64,000 nt of DNA from positions 558,001-622,000 of the forward strand of contig CBDCGV010000018.1 in assembly GCA_965216955.1 (NCBI GenBank), read 5' to 3'. Positions 62,323 through 64,000 of the stretch are shown in pieces. The notes under the pieces are model-generated. The model saw only the letters and a program-made list of their open reading frames with translations, was not told where the DNA came from and did no database searches. Made by a program: the position numbers and the translations under genes. Positions within the stretch are counted from its first letter, which is position 1. Every line of letters starts with the position of its first letter. Source of the stretch: CBDCGV01 sp965216955. Its GTDB lineage: Bacteria; Bacteroidota; Bacteroidia; Chitinophagales; JADIYW01.

Positions 62323-64000
62323 ATGGTAAATCAACATATAGATATCCCGGAGTAACTCCTTTTACTACTGCTCAAAGTAATATCTTTTTTGGCAGAAAAA
62401 AAGATACAGAACATTTGTTAAGGTTGATTAATCATGAACAAATGGTAGTGCTTCTTGGAAAAAGTGGTTTAGGGAAAAGTTCACTTATCAATGCTGGATT
62501 AATTCCTAAGATTAAAGAAGAAAACAATTATTTACCCATTGTTTTCAGATTCGGTGCCTCAAATGAGAACAAAGAAATTACGCCCTTAGATAACACCAAA
62601 GAAAGATTACAAAAAGAAATTACAAATGCTTCCTTTCTAACAAAATTGGGGTTAGATAATAATTCTTTATGGTATTTGGCAAAAACCATACAATTAAATA
62701 ACAACATAAAACCCTTACTGATATTTGATCAATTTGAAGAACTTTTTAGTTACCCTCAACAAATGATCAATGATTTTGCCGAAGAATTATCAGAGCTTAT
62801 TTTCACCAAAGTACCCCAACGTTTTAGAAATGTATTAGAAAATAGCGATGAAGAAATCATTTCAGAAGAAGAGGAAGAACTACTCGAAAGTTCTTTAAAT
62901 GTAAAAGTACTCTTTGCTATTCGGTCGGATAAACACCATTTTATCAATAGACTAAAAGAATACTTGCCCGGCATCCTTTTAAATTCTTTTGAATTAAAAG
63001 CACTAGAGGCATTAGATGCTAAAGAAGCTATAGAACGTCCAGCTAAAATGGAGGGTGATTTTTTCACCCCACCGTTTAAATACTCTGAAGCAGCCATTAA
63101 CAAGTTGCTTGATTACATGATGCCCAATAAAGAGAAAGACAGATGTGAAGGCGTTATAATACAAATGTTGTGTGAGTCTTTTGAAAAGAATATTGTAGAA
63201 AAGAAAAAAAAGACACTTTTAGATGTAGCAGATATTGGAGACCTTAAAAAAGTTGTCGACGACTATTACCTTGAGAAAATTAATTCAATACAAGAAACAG
63301 ATAGGCTCAAAGTTCGACGCTTGATTGAAGATGGACTTGTTTCAGAAGGGGAAAAAGGATTTAGATATGATCTACATGAGAGTTATATTCTTAAGAATTA
63401 CCATATAGACAAAGAACTTCTAAATCATCTAGTAGACAACCGTCTTCTTAGATCAGAACCATATGTAAGAGGTAGTGGATATAAATACATGCTCGCTCAT
63501 GATCATTTAATCAGCAGTGTTATAAAAGCTCGAAATCAAAGAAGAGCAGAGGTTGCACTCCGTAAAAAAAAGGAGCAAGAAAAAAGGGAACAAGAAAGAA
63601 TAAAAGCTGAAAAAGAGCGAATTGAAAAAGAACGAATTGAAAAAGAAGAAGAAGCTAAAAAATTAAAGGAAGAAGCCGATAAATTAAAAAAAGAAGCCAT
63701 AAAGGATAGAAGAAGAATGCGATTATTAAAGATTCTTTTAAGCCTTATAAGTATTTTACTAATAGCCATAATTGGAGTTCTTGCCATTGCTCTTAAACAA
63801 ACAAATAAGCTTCAAAAAAAGGATATCGAAGTAAGAAATGCTTTATACAGATATAAAAAACTTAGTAAAGCTTCTAATATAAATAACGACAAATACCGAT
63901 TTACCTTATCCAATAAATTTGACAGAGATGAAAAAGGATATGTATTTTATTTTAAAGATGAAAATGGCGACCGCGTAAACAAGCTGCTAAGTTGGTCAAA
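62319..64000 (+). CDS. nSTAND-type NTPase with coiled coil and membrane helix, 3' end outside window
   Basis: An open frame of 560 codons runs to the right edge. The start is a TTG at 62319 overlapping the previous stop by 4 bases (TTGA); the ATG at 62323 is in another frame and stops at once. Order of parts: PGVTPFTTAQSNIFFGR (10-26), Walker A GKSGLGKSS (47-55), Walker B LIFDQFEELF (134-143), IRSDKHHF, a winged-helix region with HDHLISSVIK near 394, a charged coiled coil (about 405-465), and a hydrophobic helix (about 470-492, ISILLIAIIGVLAIAL). This is the nSTAND1 layout. The C-terminal sensor repeats lie beyond the window. Confidence 0.85.
   Translation, partial: MNGKSTYRYPGVTPFTTAQSNIFFGRKKDTEHLLRLINHEQMVVLLGKSGLGKSSLINAGLIPKIKEENNYLPIVFRFGASNENKEITPLDNTKERLQKEITNASFLTKLGLDNNSLWYLAKTIQLNNNIKPLLIFDQFEELFSYPQQMINDFAEELSELIFTKVPQRFRNVLENSDEEIISEEEEELLESSLNVKVLFAIRSDKHHFINRLKEYLPGILLNSFELKALEALDAKEAIERPAKMEGDFFTPPFKYSEAAINKLLDYMMPNKEKDRCEGVIIQMLCESFEKNIVEKKKKTLLDVADIGDLKKVVDDYYLEKINSIQETDRLKVRRLIEDGLVSEGEKGFRYDLHESYILKNYHIDKELLNHLVDNRLLRSEPYVRGSGYKYMLAHDHLISSVIKARNQRRAEVALRKKKEQEKREQERIKAEKERIEKERIEKEEEAKKLKEEADKLKKEAIKDRRRMRLLKILLSLISILLIAIIGVLAIALKQTNKLQKKDIEVRNALYRYKKLSKASNINNDKYRFTLSNKFDRDEKGYVFYFKDENGDRVNKLLSWS

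Noticed and set aside
62323..62355. ATG start for the nSTAND gene
   Set aside because: This frame stops after ten codons; the conserved protein is in the frame of TTG 62319.
62756..63103. Serine-rich minus-strand frame
   Set aside because: Antisense to the nSTAND gene, whose acidic coding stretch produces the serine codons on the other strand.

Overview
The window is AT-rich chromosomal DNA from a member of the Bacteroidota, most likely a marine or aquatic flavobacterium or cytophagia-type bacterium. Pointers are two secreted hydrolases with type IX secretion C-terminal sorting domains, several promoters matching the Bacteroidota -7 box TAnnTTTG, a GSCFA protein, a lone RRM RNA-binding protein, and the general gene repertoire. 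The genus cannot be resolved from sequence alone. No rRNA, insertion sequence, integrase or CRISPR array was found.

Layout. 1-3608 (minus): end of an MDR oxidoreductase, a pentapeptide-repeat membrane protein, an unlisted 50-residue membrane peptide, an OB-fold (DUF3127-type) protein with an SSB-like tail, an SDR and inorganic pyrophosphatase. 3775-6300: an SGNH-type membrane protein, then a decayed stretch with a pseudogene copy of the SDR/DUF3127 junction, a broken ORF, tRNA-Leu(CAA) with its terminator, and two tRNA-Leu-derived, palindrome-filled repeats. 6301-13967: rseP, an SDR, a fatty-acid beta-oxidation pair (FadI-like thiolase and FadJ-like multifunctional enzyme) and a desaturase. 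14239-22637: a prokaryotic ionotropic-glutamate-receptor-like channel, rhomboid protease, LuxR and Crp/Fnr regulators, 3-methyladenine glycosylase, hydrolases and an AGMO-like sterol desaturase.

22701-39942 carries the branched-chain amino acid genes ilvB-ilvN-ilvC, ilvD and ilvE, with unrelated genes between them: a MORN/DnaJ-zinc-finger secreted protein, a nitrobindin-like barrel, GSCFA, two T9SS hydrolases, and an operon of a small protein, rdgB, an ECF sigma factor and its probable anti-sigma factor. 40009-54885 holds housekeeping and accessory genes: cyclophilin, a saccharopine/alanine-dehydrogenase-like enzyme, sulfotransferase, cydAB, clpB with a paired operator-like element, a lipocalin, the RRM protein and an MFS transporter. 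55088-60116 has gcvP, a CBS-domain protein and two tandem PPK2 polyphosphate kinases.

The most notable locus is 60294-64000: a tightly packed three-gene operon encoding a CHAT caspase-like protease with an N-terminal effector-associated domain, a SIR2-like protein carrying a matching C-terminal domain but with altered catalytic motifs, and an nSTAND NTPase with a coiled coil and a membrane helix that runs off the window. This looks like an NTPase-controlled conflict (antiphage or programmed cell death) system.
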